Notes under the pieces: generated by a model
The model's input: only the letters and a program-made list of their open reading frames with translations
What the model was told of the DNA's origin: nothing
Database searches by the model: none
Program-made: the position numbers and the translations under genes
Origin: DATJGS01 sp035494735
Lineage (GTDB): Bacteria; Eisenbacteria; RBG-16-71-46
Length of the DNA: 64,000 nucleotides
Direction: 5' to 3'
Assembly: GCA_035494735.1 (NCBI GenBank)
Contig: DATJGS010000033.1
Span: forward strand, 16,891 to 80,890
In this document: piece after piece, positions 33,525 through 41,268 of the stretch
Layout of the letters: every line of letters starts with the position of its first letter
How positions within the stretch are numbered: position 1 is the stretch's first letter

Positions 33525-34802
33525 GTGCGGCAGGTGATGGCGCTGGTGCTCTCGGGCGGTGGGGGCGAGCGGATGGGCGTGCTGTCGGCGGAGCGCGCGG
33601 TGAGCGCGATCCCGTTCGGTGGCAAGTACCGCATCATCGATTTCGCGCTCAGCAACTGCTGCCACTCCGAGATCGTCCACGTCGGCGTGCTCACGCAGCA
33701 CGCGCCGACCTCCCTGCACGACCACATCGGGGCGGGACGCCCGTGGGACCTCGATCGCCGCGGCGGCGGCGTGATGGTGCTGCAGCCGTACCTGACGCGC
33801 AGCAACTCGGGCTGGTATCGCGGCACCGCGGACGCGATCGCCCAGAACCTCGATTCCATCGACGAGCGCGGCGGGGACCGCATCCTCGTGCTCGCCGGCG
33901 ATCACGTGTATCGCATGGACTACCGTGCACTCGTGCAGACGCACGAGCAGCAGCGCGCCGCCGTGACGCTGGCGGTGACGCCGGTGCCGCGCGACCAGAC
34001 GCGGCGCTTCGGCATGGTGACGGTGGACGGGGAGGGCCGCGTCACGCGCCTCGACGAGAAGCCGGCGTCGTCCGAGACGCTGCTCGCGTCGATGGGCATC
34101 TACCTGTTCGAGTCCGACGTCCTGCGCGAAGCGCTGCGCGGCCGGCCCGTGGATCTCGTGCTCGACGTCCTGCGTCCGCTGCTCGACAGCGGCGTGCGGC
34201 TCGCGGCCCATGCGTTCTCGGGCTACTGGGAGGACGTCGGCACCATCGGCTCATACTACAGAGCGAACCTCGAACTCGTGGCCCCCGAGCCGCGGCTCGT
34301 GATGCACGATCGGCGCTGGCCGATCCTCACGCGCGACGAGGAGCGACCGCCGGCCCTGCTGCTCGAGGGCGCCGACGTCGAAGACAGCGTGATCGCGAAC
34401 GGCTGCCGCATCGCGGGCCGCGTGCGGCGCTCCGTGATCTTCCCGGGCGTCGCGATCGGCGCCGGGTGCGAGATCGTCGATTCGATCGTGTTGCCCGACG
34501 TGATCGTCGAACGCGGCGCGCGACTGACCGGCGCGATTCTCGACAAGTACGTGCGCGTGGGCGAGGGAGCGCGCGTCGGCCGCGCCGCGCTCGACGATCC
34601 GAGCGCACCCGCGCCCTCCGCGAGCGACGGCTGGCTGGAAGGGCTGACGCTCGTCGGCAAGGACGCGGTGTTGCCGCCCGGACTGCGCGTCGGCCCGGGT
34701 GCGGTGATCGGACACGGCGCGCTGCCCGAGGACTTCGGAGAAGGCGAAGTCGGCGCCGGCGCGCTGACCCCGAACCGCACCTGGTACGGGGACCGCACGT
34801 GA
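33525..34802 (+). CDS. GlgC-like nucleotidyltransferase, divergent paralogue (possible regulatory subunit)
   Basis: 425 residues; start chosen by AAGGGAG. The nucleotidyltransferase domain spans 1-280 (LVLSGGGGERMGVLSAERAVSAIPFGGKYRIID, GDHVYRMDY, DEKPASS), followed by a left-handed beta-helix. Arg16 and the catalytic-Asp loop are kept. The Lys normally found in RAKPA (Lys39 in E. coli, activator/regulatory site) is Val26, and the Pro is Ser. It overlaps the second glgC gene by 4 bases and has exactly the same length. By analogy with GlgC/GlgD and plant large/small subunits, it may modulate its partner; this is inference. Confidence 0.85.
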   Translation: MRQVMALVLSGGGGERMGVLSAERAVSAIPFGGKYRIIDFALSNCCHSEIVHVGVLTQHAPTSLHDHIGAGRPWDLDRRGGGVMVLQPYLTRSNSGWYRGTADAIAQNLDSIDERGGDRILVLAGDHVYRMDYRALVQTHEQQRAAVTLAVTPVPRDQTRRFGMVTVDGEGRVTRLDEKPASSETLLASMGIYLFESDVLREALRGRPVDLVLDVLRPLLDSGVRLAAHAFSGYWEDVGTIGSYYRANLELVAPEPRLVMHDRRWPILTRDEERPPALLLEGADVEDSVIANGCRIAGRVRRSVIFPGVAIGAGCEIVDSIVLPDVIVERGARLTGAILDKYVRVGEGARVGRAALDDPSAPAPSASDGWLEGLTLVGKDAVLPPGLRVGPGAVIGHGALPEDFGEGEVGAGALTPNRTWYGDRT

Positions 34803-36076
34803 AGGCGTCGCGCTACGCGTTCATCCTGGCCGGCGGCGTCGGCAGCCGGCTGTGCCTGCTCAGCGAGCGTCGCGCGAAACCCGCGGTGCCGTTCGGCGGC
34901 AAGTACCGGATCATCGACTTCACGCTGTCGAACTGCGTCAACTCGGGCATCTTCGACATCGGCGTGCTGACCCAGTACCGGCCGACGTCGCTGAACCAGC
35001 ACATCGGCACGGGGCGGCCGTGGGACCTGGATCGCGATCGCGGCGGCGTGCAGTTGCTGCAGCCCTCGCTCGGCTCTCTGCGCGACGACTGGTATCAGGG
35101 CACGGCCGACGCCATCTACCGCAACCTGATCCATCTGAGGCGCCGGCAGTCGGAGCAGGTGCTCGTGCTGTCCGGGGACCACGTGTACCGCATGGACTAC
35201 AACGTGCTCTACGCGTACCACGTCGCGCAGCGCGCGGCGGCCACCGTCGCGGTCACGGAAGTGCCGGAGGACGAAGTCCAGTCGTTCGGCATCCTCGAGA
35301 CCGAGCCGAATGGCCGCGTCATCGGCTTCCAGGAGAAGCCCAAGAAATCGCGCTCGCGGCTCGCGTCGATGGGCGTCTATCTGTTCGACCGGCAGTCGCT
35401 GATCCAGTGGCTCGTCGAGGACGCGAGCCTGGCGAATTCGAGCCACGACTTCGGCAAGGACCTGTTGCCGCGGCTCGTCGCGCGTGGCGAGGCGGTCTTC
35501 GCGTATCGCTTCCCGGCGTACTGGCAGGACGTGGGCACGCTCGACTCGTACTACGCGGCGAACATGGCGTTCCTCGAGGATCCGCCGCCACTCGCGCTCC
35601 ACGACGGCGACTGGATCCTGCACACGCAGAGCGCGGATCGCCCCGCGGTGCGCGTCGAGCACGGCGGCCGCGTCGTGCGCAGCGCGGTCGCGAACGGCAG
35701 CCGCATCGCCGGGCGTGTCGAGCGCTCCGTGCTGTTTCCCGGCGTGACCGTGGAGGCCGGCGCGGTCGTGCGCGACAGCATCGTCATGCACGATACGGTC
35801 GTCGAGAAGGGCGCGACGCTGGACCGCGTCATCATCGACAAGGAAGTGCGCATCGGCGCCGGGGCGAGGGTCGGCGAGGGAGATCCCTCGATTGCGAACC
35901 GCGCGTGCCCCGAACACCTCGCGAACGGTCTCAGCGTCGTGGGCAAGGGCGCCGAGCTTCCGCAGGGTGTCCGCGTCGGCCGGAACGTGCGCATCGGGGC
36001 GTTCGTCGAGCGCGACGACATCACCGCCGATGTCCCCGACGGCGGCGTGGTCGACGGTCCCGAGTCGATGCACTAG
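34799..36076 (+). CDS. glgC: Glucose-1-phosphate adenylyltransferase
   Basis: 425 residues; GTG start in a GTGA overlap with its paralogue. Motifs are canonical: ILAGGVGSRL, RAKPAVPFGGKYRIIDFTLSN (Lys27 present), QGTADAIYRNL, SGDHVYRMDY, FQEKPKKS, and a C-terminal beta-helix with hexapeptide-like repeats (GVTVEAGAVVRDSIV). It makes ADP-glucose from ATP and glucose-1-phosphate for glycogen synthesis. No glgA or glgB is in the window. Confidence 0.94.
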   Translation: MKASRYAFILAGGVGSRLCLLSERRAKPAVPFGGKYRIIDFTLSNCVNSGIFDIGVLTQYRPTSLNQHIGTGRPWDLDRDRGGVQLLQPSLGSLRDDWYQGTADAIYRNLIHLRRRQSEQVLVLSGDHVYRMDYNVLYAYHVAQRAAATVAVTEVPEDEVQSFGILETEPNGRVIGFQEKPKKSRSRLASMGVYLFDRQSLIQWLVEDASLANSSHDFGKDLLPRLVARGEAVFAYRFPAYWQDVGTLDSYYAANMAFLEDPPPLALHDGDWILHTQSADRPAVRVEHGGRVVRSAVANGSRIAGRVERSVLFPGVTVEAGAVVRDSIVMHDTVVEKGATLDRVIIDKEVRIGAGARVGEGDPSIANRACPEHLANGLSVVGKGAELPQGVRVGRNVRIGAFVERDDITADVPDGGVVDGPESMH

Positions 36077-36106
36077 AGGCCGCGCCTCACGCGAGGCGCG
36101 GCCTCT
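36075..36106. terminator. Bidirectional hairpin between convergent glgC and mltD-like genes
   Basis: A 14-base perfect stem (36075-36088 with 36093-36106), loop ACGC. There is no T-tract on the plus strand, so it may act as a barrier or processing structure rather than a classical terminator. Confidence 0.6.
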
Positions 36107-36131
36107 CGGTCGCTCGCAGCGTCCCGTGGTC

Positions 36132-38093
36132 CTAGCTGTTCGGGATGCGCAGGCGTTGTCCCGCGCGAATGCCCGAGCCGGCGATGCCGTTCTCGCGCTT
36201 CAGCTGGACGACGCTGACGCCGTGGCGACGCGCGATCGTGTCGAGGCTCTCACCCGAGCGCACCACGATGCTGCCGCCCGGGGCCGCCGTCATGCGCCGG
36301 CCGGATCCGCCGCGCCCACCGCGATGGTGGCCGTGGTGCCGCGCGGGGCGCAGCTTGAGTCCGGCGAGCTGCGCGGCCGACGCGCTGTCGAGCGCGGCCG
36401 GCTGCTCGGCGACGCTGTCGCCCGTGCGCACCTTGAGGCGGGTGCCGCGGCGCACCGTCGAGGCGGTGAGGTGGTTCCAACGCTTGAGGTCGTCGACCGT
36501 GCAGCCGTGATCGGCGGCGATCGAGGCCAGCGTCTGGCCGCGATGCACGACGACGTTCTGCCGGCCGTCCGCGCTCGACGTGCCGTTCAGCTGGGCGAGC
36601 GGCCGGAGCGTGCGCGCCGGCACGTAGGCCGTCGAGGCCCGCGGGTCGCTGGCGTCGACGAGCTGCGGGTGTGGCGAAGCGAGCGAGGCGGGCACCGTCA
36701 GCACCATGCCGCGGCGCAGCGGGCGCTTGCGGCCGATGCCGTTCGCGAGCGCGAGTTGTCGCGCGCTCACACCGTACTGCGACGCGATCGAGCTGATCGT
36801 CTCGTGGCTGCGCACGCGGTGGCTGAGCGTCAGGTTGACGGACGGCAGCGGCGCGCCTTCCTGCATCTTCTGGAGCAGCACCGGACCCTTGCCCGGCGGG
36901 ACGCGCAGCGTGGTCACGCCCTCGCGGCCGGTGGCGGCGCTGCGCAGCACGGCGGGGTTCAGTTCGCGCAGCTCGTCGTACGTGCATCCGGCGAGCTTGG
37001 CGACGACGTGCAGATCGACCGCGCCCTTGAACGCGATCTGATCGAACTCCATGGGATCGTCGAGCGCGACCGAGTCGAATCCGTACTTGCCCGGATCGTG
37101 TGCGATGGCGAGCACGGCCATGAACTGCGGCACGTAGTCTTCCGTCTGCGCCGGCAAGCGCAGGTCCCAATAGTTCGTCGTGCCCTGAGTCTTGATGGCG
37201 CGCAGCACGGTGCCTTCGCCGGCGTTGTACGACGCGAGCGCGAGCGGCCAATCGCCGAAGATCGAGTAGAGGTGCTTGAGGTAGCGCGCCGCGGCCACGG
37301 TCGACTTCTCGGGATCCTTGCGCTCGTCGACCCACTTGTTGACCGTGAGTCCGAACACGCGCGCGGTGCCGCCCAGGAACTGCCACGGTCCGACGGCCGC
37401 CGACATGGAGCGCGCGTTCACGTTGAAGCCGCTCTCCACGAACACGAGGTGCACGAGATCGGGCGGCAGGCCTTCCTTCTGGAGCACGCCACGGAACAGG
37501 TCCATGTAGCGGCCCGAGCGCTTGAGCCAGCGCTCGAACACCGAACGGCCCGCTCCCGTGAAGTACTCGATGTAGCGATACACGTCGGCGTTGAACTGAG
37601 GGGTGATCTCCTCGGCGGCCGGCGTGTTGAGGACCTTATCGTCGGCTTCGTTGCCCGAGGCGACCGCGCTCGACTGGCTCTGAGCTTCCTTGCGCGCGGC
37701 GTCGCGCAGCCCGGACAGCTGCGAGCGCAGATCGACGAGCGAACGTCGCGTCGTGGCGTCGACGTCGGGCGTGAGCGCGTCGTCGATCACCGCCATGGCC
37801 TGCTCGGCCGAACGCACGGCGGCGTCGAACTCACCGGCATGGCGCTGCGCCCAGGCCGCCTGGTACCCGGCCTGCGCGGTGGCCAGCGCCGTCGACGGGA
37901 TCACCGCCGGCGCGGTTCCGACCGGTCCACCCGATGGGGTGGTTCCGACCGGCCCGGGCGTGGGGGACGAGGCCGAAGCGCTGCTATCGACGGTCGCGGC
38001 GACCATCGCCGTATCGGCGAGGACGCTTCGCGGGACATTCAAGATGAGGACGGCAGCAACGAACGCTGCCAGGTGCGAGGGCCGGACCGGCAA
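36132..38093 (-). CDS. mltD: MltD-like lytic transglycosylase with three LysM domains
   Basis: 653 residues; TTG start with a perfect AGGAGGT. Signal peptide at 1-26, then a Ser/Pro-rich spacer and a helical segment. SLT/GH23 domain at about 185-350 with catalytic Glu in FVESGFNVNARS (near 219), GPWQF and ASYNAGEGTV. LysM modules at about 428-472, 518-560 and 610-653 (final residues). It cleaves peptidoglycan to 1,6-anhydromuropeptides; the LysM units hold it on glycan strands. A His/Gly-rich linker (HHGHHRGGRGG) precedes the last LysM. The family is normally a lipoprotein in E. coli; here no lipobox Cys is seen. Confidence 0.93.
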   Translation of the reverse strand: MPVRPSHLAAFVAAVLILNVPRSVLADTAMVAATVDSSASASSPTPGPVGTTPSGGPVGTAPAVIPSTALATAQAGYQAAWAQRHAGEFDAAVRSAEQAMAVIDDALTPDVDATTRRSLVDLRSQLSGLRDAARKEAQSQSSAVASGNEADDKVLNTPAAEEITPQFNADVYRYIEYFTGAGRSVFERWLKRSGRYMDLFRGVLQKEGLPPDLVHLVFVESGFNVNARSMSAAVGPWQFLGGTARVFGLTVNKWVDERKDPEKSTVAAARYLKHLYSIFGDWPLALASYNAGEGTVLRAIKTQGTTNYWDLRLPAQTEDYVPQFMAVLAIAHDPGKYGFDSVALDDPMEFDQIAFKGAVDLHVVAKLAGCTYDELRELNPAVLRSAATGREGVTTLRVPPGKGPVLLQKMQEGAPLPSVNLTLSHRVRSHETISSIASQYGVSARQLALANGIGRKRPLRRGMVLTVPASLASPHPQLVDASDPRASTAYVPARTLRPLAQLNGTSSADGRQNVVVHRGQTLASIAADHGCTVDDLKRWNHLTASTVRRGTRLKVRTGDSVAEQPAALDSASAAQLAGLKLRPARHHGHHRGGRGGSGRRMTAAPGGSIVVRSGESLDTIARRHGVSVVQLKRENGIAGSGIRAGQRLRIPNS

Positions 38094-38146
38094 AAGAACC
38101 TCCTGTCGGCGACTTTCCCTCCCTGGACCGTCCAGAGAACCGGGTC

Positions 38147-38175
38147 AACCTAAATGCTCGGCATGCAAGATGCAA
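38147..38175 (-). promoter_or_regulatory. Promoter of the mltD-like gene
   Basis: On the minus strand TTGCAT, 17 bases, TAGGTT. The -35 box is weaker than others in this window. The leader is about 50 bases. Confidence 0.5.
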
Positions 38176-38286
38176 TCCGACACTGGTAATTGATTGCAGC
38201 CCGACAGGGCTTCTGAGGGTAAGTCCCCAATCCTTGCCAGCCATCCATACATGGCCGCAAGGGCTGTGCCACAACTCCGCCGGCCA

Positions 38287-38315
38287 TTGACACTTACTCG
38301 ACGCTTCGATAGCTT
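38287..38315 (+). promoter_or_regulatory. Promoter of the PEGA-domain gene
   Basis: Perfect TTGACA, 17 bases, TAGCTT. AAGGA lies before the ATG at 38374. The interval 38176-38286 between the divergent promoters is relatively A/T-rich and holds no gene. Confidence 0.75.
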
Positions 38316-38373
38316 GCGCTCGGCCAAGTAGATCGCCTGGCCTCGCGGCTCGGACGCCGGGGGAAGGAACTGC

Positions 38374-41130
38374 ATGGAAGTCGCTGCCGTCAATACCCCG
38401 CAGTGGTCGGTTTCAGCCCGGAGCCGTGGCGAAGTTCTGGCCGTTGGGGCCGCCGCGGGCGGCCTGGAGTTGCTGGTTCTCTCGGATGGCGGCCTCTTCA
38501 GCCGAGCCGAATTCGAAGGTTGGTTGCGGGACGTCCTCGGTGTGGCGTGCGAGACCGCCGCCGGGGATACCGGCGCCCGGCCGATACCGGCACTCCTCCA
38601 TCACGCCCTCACCGGACTCCTCTTCTCTCATTCCGAACTCTGGGAGCGCACCGAGTCCCGGCCGCCCTGTTCGCTCGCGTTCGCGGTGTCGGGACACAGC
38701 GTGGCGTTTGGCTGGGTCGGCGACGCACGGGTCGGCGTCTGGGTGAACGAAATGCCGGTCGAGCACGGCTGGGTCAAGGTCCGTGACGATGCGGGACGCG
38801 AAGCGTTCGCCATCGCGCTCGAAGCCGGATCGACCGTGCGCGTCCGGCTGGTGTGGGCGCCGGGCGACGTCGGCGACGAAGGTCCGGGCGCGATCGTCGA
38901 CGCGGAATGGCCCGGCTCCGACACGCTTGCGCTGGCCGCCGCACTGGCTGCCGCCGAAGCGGCCGCGATCGGCGGGGCCTCGGCCGACCTGGTGGTCGCG
39001 GCCACGGGCGAGACATTCGTCGCGGCCGAGTCGAACGAGTCCGTTGCGTACGCAGAAGCGAACGACGCTCGCGAAAACGCGGTCGGGTCCGAAGCGCCCG
39101 ACGCGCGCCACGCCGACGCCCTTTCCGACGAGACCATCGAGGAGGAGATCGGGGTGCGCAAGCGCCCCGGCCGTCTGTCGCGTTTCATGAGCCGCATGGC
39201 CGGACTGTTGGGTGGACGCCGGCGCTCGCGTGACGCCGACGACACCACGCCCGACTGGAACGCCCGCGAAACCGAGGACGCCGCGGCCGCGCTCGAGCGC
39301 GAGCGCGGCGCGAGCGTCAACGCGGACGACGCGGCGGCGGACCGCTTCGCGGTCGAGGCGTCGGCGAATCCGCACGACGCGCCGGCCGAATTCGCGGAGG
39401 GCCGGACGGACGCCACGCCGGACGAGCCCGCGAGCGGGCCGGCCGCCGCGACTCCGCGCGTGCTGCCGCTCCACCGAGCGACGCCCGAGTTCACTCCGCC
39501 GCCGGCGCCGCGCGAGAGTCTGCGTCGCGCGCGGACCGAGGAACTCGACACCGTCCGCGACACGTCGCGCCCGGCGCCGCTCGAACCTGGGCAGGAACGC
39601 GACGCGTCGAGCGAAGAAACGCGCACGCGCCGCCGCGAGGTGCTGCCCGGCCTGACCGGCGTCGCGCCGCCCGTGCTGCGCGTCGCGCCGCGTACGCCGC
39701 TCGTGTCCGCGGTGCCGCCGCCCGAAGCCATCACCATCCCGCGCGTGATCCCGTCGCGATCCGGCGAGCGCGACGCCGTCGAGGACCAGTCGTCGCCGCC
39801 ACGCCCGTCGCTGTCGGGCCCGGCGTTCCTCGGTGACGACGACGACCCGGGCCTGCGTGCGCGCCGGCCGCGCGTCGCGCGCGAAGGGGAGGGGACCGCG
39901 TCGCGCGTGGCGTCCGCCGCACGTCCGCCGCTGCGCCCGAACTGGCCGAGCGCGAGCGAGCTCAGACGCCCGACGCCGGCCTGGCGGAGGCCCTGGGCGT
40001 GGGTGGCGGTGACCGTCGCGCTGTTCCTGGCGGGATGGTGGGTCGGCAACCAGCAGCCGGACGCGAACGGTCAGGGCGTCGGCCCGCGCGTCCGCTCGAT
40101 GTTGCGCACCGTCGGCCTGGGCGGCGCGCGCTTCGACGTCACGGTGACCAGCAATCCGGCTGGCGCGTGGATCGCGGTCGACGGGAAGGATCTCGCGCGG
40201 CGCACGCCCGCGACCGTCGACCTGACGCCGGGCTCCCATCAGATGACGCTGTCGCTCGCCGAACTCGGCTCCGCCGCGTTCACGGTGCGCGGCCAGCGTG
40301 GCGACCGGGTGGCGCTCGACGCGCCGCTGCTCGGCGCGCTGTCGGTCGAGCAGTCGGACGCCGGCATCCCGGTGACCGTCGCGCTCGACGGCCGCGAACT
40401 CGGCTTCGCCCCGGTCAAGGTCGACAGCGTGTCACCCGGCGCGCACGAACTGCGCTTCTCCGGTCCGGCGATGGAGCCGTGGGCGCAGACCGTCGAGGTG
40501 CGCGTGCAGCAGACGGCGCAGGTCCTGGCGCGGCCCATGACGTCTCCGGCCACCGGCGTGATCGTGGTGCAGGGTCAGTTCGTCGACGAGAACGGCAGCA
40601 GCCCGCTGAGCGGCGCCGACGTGTACGTCGACGGCGAACTGCGCGGCCGCACGCCGCTCACGCTCGAGCTGCCGCGCGGCCCGCACAGCGTGCGCGTCAA
40701 CAAGGCCGGCGAGAACTCGCCGGTGCAGGTGATTGACCTGCCGGGCGGCAATCAGCGCTTCGCGAACTTCGAGCTGGGGCTCGGCATCGACGCGCCGCAA
40801 CTGAGCTCGATCGGCGTCAGCGACCGCGTGCCGCCGGATCGTCCGAGCATCGCCGCCGCGTCGCTGGATGGCGTCGGCGTGGGCGAGGTGCGCGAGATGT
40901 GGCTGCACGTGCGCGGCGCGGACGGCCCGTGGCGCCGCTACCCGATGGAGATGCTCAAGTCGTCGACCGGCGTCGTCGGGGTCAGCGTATTCCCGATCGG
41001 CGTGTTCGATTCGAGCGGAAAGACCCGCTACTACATGAGCGCCCTGACCGGCACGGGCGACGAGTACTTCACCGAGATCGAAGTCGCGCAGCTGATCGCC
41101 GCGCCGCATCCGGCGGCGAACCCGCGCTAG
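38374..41130 (+). CDS. Large single-pass membrane protein: degenerate PP2C-like N-domain and extracytoplasmic PEGA domains
   Basis: 918 residues. Residues about 10-180 have SVAFGWVGDARVGVWVN, which resembles the VGDSRAYL core of PP2C phosphatases, but the metal-binding Asp/Gly motifs elsewhere are not evident, so it is probably inactive; inference. 190-530 is a long acidic, Ala/Pro/Arg-rich disordered linker. One membrane helix lies at about 536-558 (WVAVTVALFLAGWWVG). Outside are PEGA repeats (VTSNPAGAWIAVDGKDLARRTP near 587; ADVYVDGELRGRTPLTLELPRG near 748) and a C-terminal Ig-like domain. Such layouts suggest transmission of envelope signals to a cytoplasmic partner. Confidence 0.75.
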   Translation: MEVAAVNTPQWSVSARSRGEVLAVGAAAGGLELLVLSDGGLFSRAEFEGWLRDVLGVACETAAGDTGARPIPALLHHALTGLLFSHSELWERTESRPPCSLAFAVSGHSVAFGWVGDARVGVWVNEMPVEHGWVKVRDDAGREAFAIALEAGSTVRVRLVWAPGDVGDEGPGAIVDAEWPGSDTLALAAALAAAEAAAIGGASADLVVAATGETFVAAESNESVAYAEANDARENAVGSEAPDARHADALSDETIEEEIGVRKRPGRLSRFMSRMAGLLGGRRRSRDADDTTPDWNARETEDAAAALERERGASVNADDAAADRFAVEASANPHDAPAEFAEGRTDATPDEPASGPAAATPRVLPLHRATPEFTPPPAPRESLRRARTEELDTVRDTSRPAPLEPGQERDASSEETRTRRREVLPGLTGVAPPVLRVAPRTPLVSAVPPPEAITIPRVIPSRSGERDAVEDQSSPPRPSLSGPAFLGDDDDPGLRARRPRVAREGEGTASRVASAARPPLRPNWPSASELRRPTPAWRRPWAWVAVTVALFLAGWWVGNQQPDANGQGVGPRVRSMLRTVGLGGARFDVTVTSNPAGAWIAVDGKDLARRTPATVDLTPGSHQMTLSLAELGSAAFTVRGQRGDRVALDAPLLGALSVEQSDAGIPVTVALDGRELGFAPVKVDSVSPGAHELRFSGPAMEPWAQTVEVRVQQTAQVLARPMTSPATGVIVVQGQFVDENGSSPLSGADVYVDGELRGRTPLTLELPRGPHSVRVNKAGENSPVQVIDLPGGNQRFANFELGLGIDAPQLSSIGVSDRVPPDRPSIAAASLDGVGVGEVREMWLHVRGADGPWRRYPMEMLKSSTGVVGVSVFPIGVFDSSGKTRYYMSALTGTGDEYFTEIEVAQLIAAPHPAANPR

Positions 41131-41168
41131 CGATCGCGGCGCGCCGCGACCGATCCCGGTTCGACAGG

Positions 41169-41201
41169 GCCGTCCACGCCGTGGACGGCCTTCGTGTTTC
41201 C
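41169..41201 (+). terminator. Terminator after the PEGA-domain gene
   Basis: A perfect 10-base stem, GGCCGTCCAC with GTGGACGGCC, loop GCC, tail TTCGTGTTT. It argues against the GTG at 41194 as the comEC start. Confidence 0.75.
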
Positions 41202-41268
41202 ATCGCGCGCAAGCCCATGGGACGCCGCGCGAGGGGCGTGGCTCCGATCTCGCATCGCGATCGCGGGC

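Noticed and set aside
38176..38286. Possible riboswitch (e.g. c-di-GMP type) between mltD and the PEGA gene
   Set aside because: I could not fit the conserved core of any riboswitch class. Only short, non-nested inverted repeats were found.
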